A DNA stretch of 64,000 nt from Trichobilharzia szidati (lineage: Eukaryota > Platyhelminthes > Trematoda > Strigeidida > Schistosomatidae). The position numbers and the translations under genes are program-made. Under the pieces are notes generated by a model, which was not told the DNA's origin, searched no databases, and was given only the letters and a program-made list of their open reading frames with translations. Below, piece by piece: positions 56,340 to 59,300 of this stretch. Within the stretch, counting starts at the first letter, position 1; each line of letters starts with the position of its first letter. Location of the stretch: the NCBI GenBank assembly GCA_944472155.2, contig OX235272.1:13934354-13998353 (forward strand), read 5' to 3'.

Positions 56340-59300
56340 TCACATATTTAGAAAACACGCATTAATGGTAAGCTCAATATATATAAAGGCATAAAATCAT
56401 AAACCAGTGTTCATATCACCAAGACTTGATTTAAAGTGGATCACTAATCATTCATGCAAAGATATTTTCAAAACAATTAGTTCCCTTTATGAATTTAGAT
56501 AAAGAAATAAGAAGACGTAATTTGTCTGAATCGTGTAATGTGGATATTTGTGCAACACATTTCGAACAATCTGATCATACACAGACTTGTCATAGGAGTA
56601 TTTATGAAATTACTAAAGAGGTAAGAGGTGAGAAAATAGACTTAGGTCAAGTTTAAAGGACATGTTCAAGGTCAAAGTAACAATGAAGACCACTAAACCA
56701 AATAACAGAGGTAATAGTACATCTGCTATGGTGTCAAAACAAAACAAAATTTACCAAGGAAGGTTTAATGTGATGACGAATTGTTTTTGAACGCATAAAG
56801 GTGGCTTAAACTTTCTAATTGCTAGGGCTTCCACAAACTTTAGGATACGCCCCAAACACGTTTAATAGATAGGTTTAAAAGATCTGTTAACGTCAATTTT
56901 ATGTCCTGTCTCTAAAATATGTTTCGCAATAGAAGAGCTAGGTCTCCTGTTCTCACCGTTAATAGGTTCTGAAGATTCCATTTGTTTCTGGAGCCATTTA
57001 GGAATATGCTCTGAAGCCCTTACTCGCAGAGATCGATGAGTCCTCCCTATGTATGTGTGTCCACACGTACATTCAAATTCGTAAATACAGTGGGATGTGA
57101 CGTCATTTTTCTCATGTTCGAAGGGCTTAGATAGATATATTGGCTTTACGTTCTCTATTATTATGATATTGGCTGCATAAAAAGTCTTTTTGACAGCAGC
57201 GTTCAGTCTTTGTCTGGTTATCAAGCTGCTTTGATGCCCCATATAGAGTAGCTTGATGTACACGTCTTTCTTAGGGGCAAGTTGGAGAGTGGGTCTTGAT
57301 CTTCCACTGACCACTTTATATCTCCTGATGAACTTGTCTGGATAATTGTTATCAACCAGAGTTTGTGTCAACTTTCTTTCTTCTTCATCAAGTGTGTCTT
57401 CAGTGCATATTCGTTGGATTCTACTGAAGAGGCAGCTTACTAAGGCTCTTTTGTACCGAATAGGGCAAAAACTGTGATAATTAAGATACTGTCCTGTCCA
57501 GGTAGGTTTTCTATAAATAGATCTTTCTATTGACCCATCAAGCTGTCGACTAAGCAATATGTCTAGGAAAGATAAACAGTTATCTTCCTCTTCTACAGAT
57601 GTAAGTGATATGCTATTCTGGACTTCATTCATTCGATTTAAAATTGAGGTGGCAGAACAAGACTTATCACTGACTAATTACGTCTTCTTATTGCTTTATC
57701 TAAAGATATTTTCAGTATAAATCATTACATAAAATGGATAAGCTTTTACAAATCTCAGTTTTTTGTTCAGCGAAGAAATTTCTTTTCAACGACTTCATTT
57801 TCAAGCTGTACAGTCGTATTTATATTACAGAAAAAGGTTATTAAGTGGCACTAAATAATTGCTCAGTCGATATACATGTATATAAGTGATAAGAATAACG
57901 ATAATTAAAATGTTATAAGGGGTAGAGTTGAAGTGGATAAATTACAAAATTATTAAAGATTGTTTCATAAGTGAATTGAATAATTTTGTAATTTATCCAC
58001 TTCAACTCTACCCCTTATAACATTTTAATTATCGTTATTCTTATCACTTATATACATGTATATCGACTGAGCAATTATTTAGTGCCACTTAATAACCTTT
58101 TTCTGTAATATAAATACGACTGTACAGCTTGAAAATGAAGTCGTTGAAAAGAAATTTCTTCGCTGAACAAAACAAAACTGTGTTTTTACTTTTGAATAAA
58201 TGGGTATTTTTCGTGGTTTAACAAATCTAAAGAATTTCCAAAATTCCATCTATGTAATAACAGAACTCTGAAATCAGTAGTATGAGAGTAGCTTTTTTAA
58301 ATGTGCGTCGGTGGGCACAGCGGTTATGTCTCTCGCCGACCACACACATAGTTCGGGGTTCGATCCCCTGCCAACGCACACCTTATATCTATCTATGGTC
58401 GGCCTGCAAAATTTGGGCTACCGATATCACATGCTGAAAATTCCATACCTGTACCAAAAAATATAGTGTGGAATCAAAATGTAATCCAAAAAAAATTCAA
58501 AAAAAAATATATACAATCGAAATAAAGGAGAGAAACACACATTCATCATCAGGCAGAAAAAGAAAAGGAGGGTGAACTCTCCACCACCAGTTACAGAAAA
58601 AAAGTGTTGTTTACATCTATGGAATGGTGATTACGTAATCTATATAGATTAAAAATGGTTGATGAGGGAGATAAACAAACAACAATTATGTCCTATACTT
58701 ATATAACACCAACGATAATCATTATACATATTTAATTTCCTATCTTTAGGTGCTTAACACTGAAATGAACACAATTTCCCAGGCAATTATCTATCACTAG
58801 CTCCAGTAGCCTCGAAATTTTTCGCTTCCATTCGAGAAAAATGTATCATTATTGAAAAATTGTTACTGAAAACAAAGGAGGATATAAATAGTTACTAGAA
58901 TATAAGAGTTGAAATGTATATATTTTGATTGGCCACTAGTAACTAGTGTGATGTGTCTAGTCCTTTGTTTGGTGCAGACTGAATTCTACCAGTTAACTTT
59001 GCAATGTGGCCACCATTCTAAGTAGCTCGCCATGTCAGTGCACTTTGAACTACTGTTATTAGAAACATTTGTTCAAGGCTTCTTGCCGATTGCTTCCAAC
59101 CATCTAATATTAACCATTTAGAATTCGTGGGTTGGCCATTGAATCGGGTCCCAGTGGCTGAATGGTATACGAGATTGCTTGCTTGTCACCGGAAAGTCTT
59201 GGCTTCGAACCTACCTGTGGTAGGAGCGTACTGCCGATGATTCCCAAGCACTAGGGTGAAACAGCTGGCTGTCCAGTACTCCCTGGTTGGTTTCCAATGA

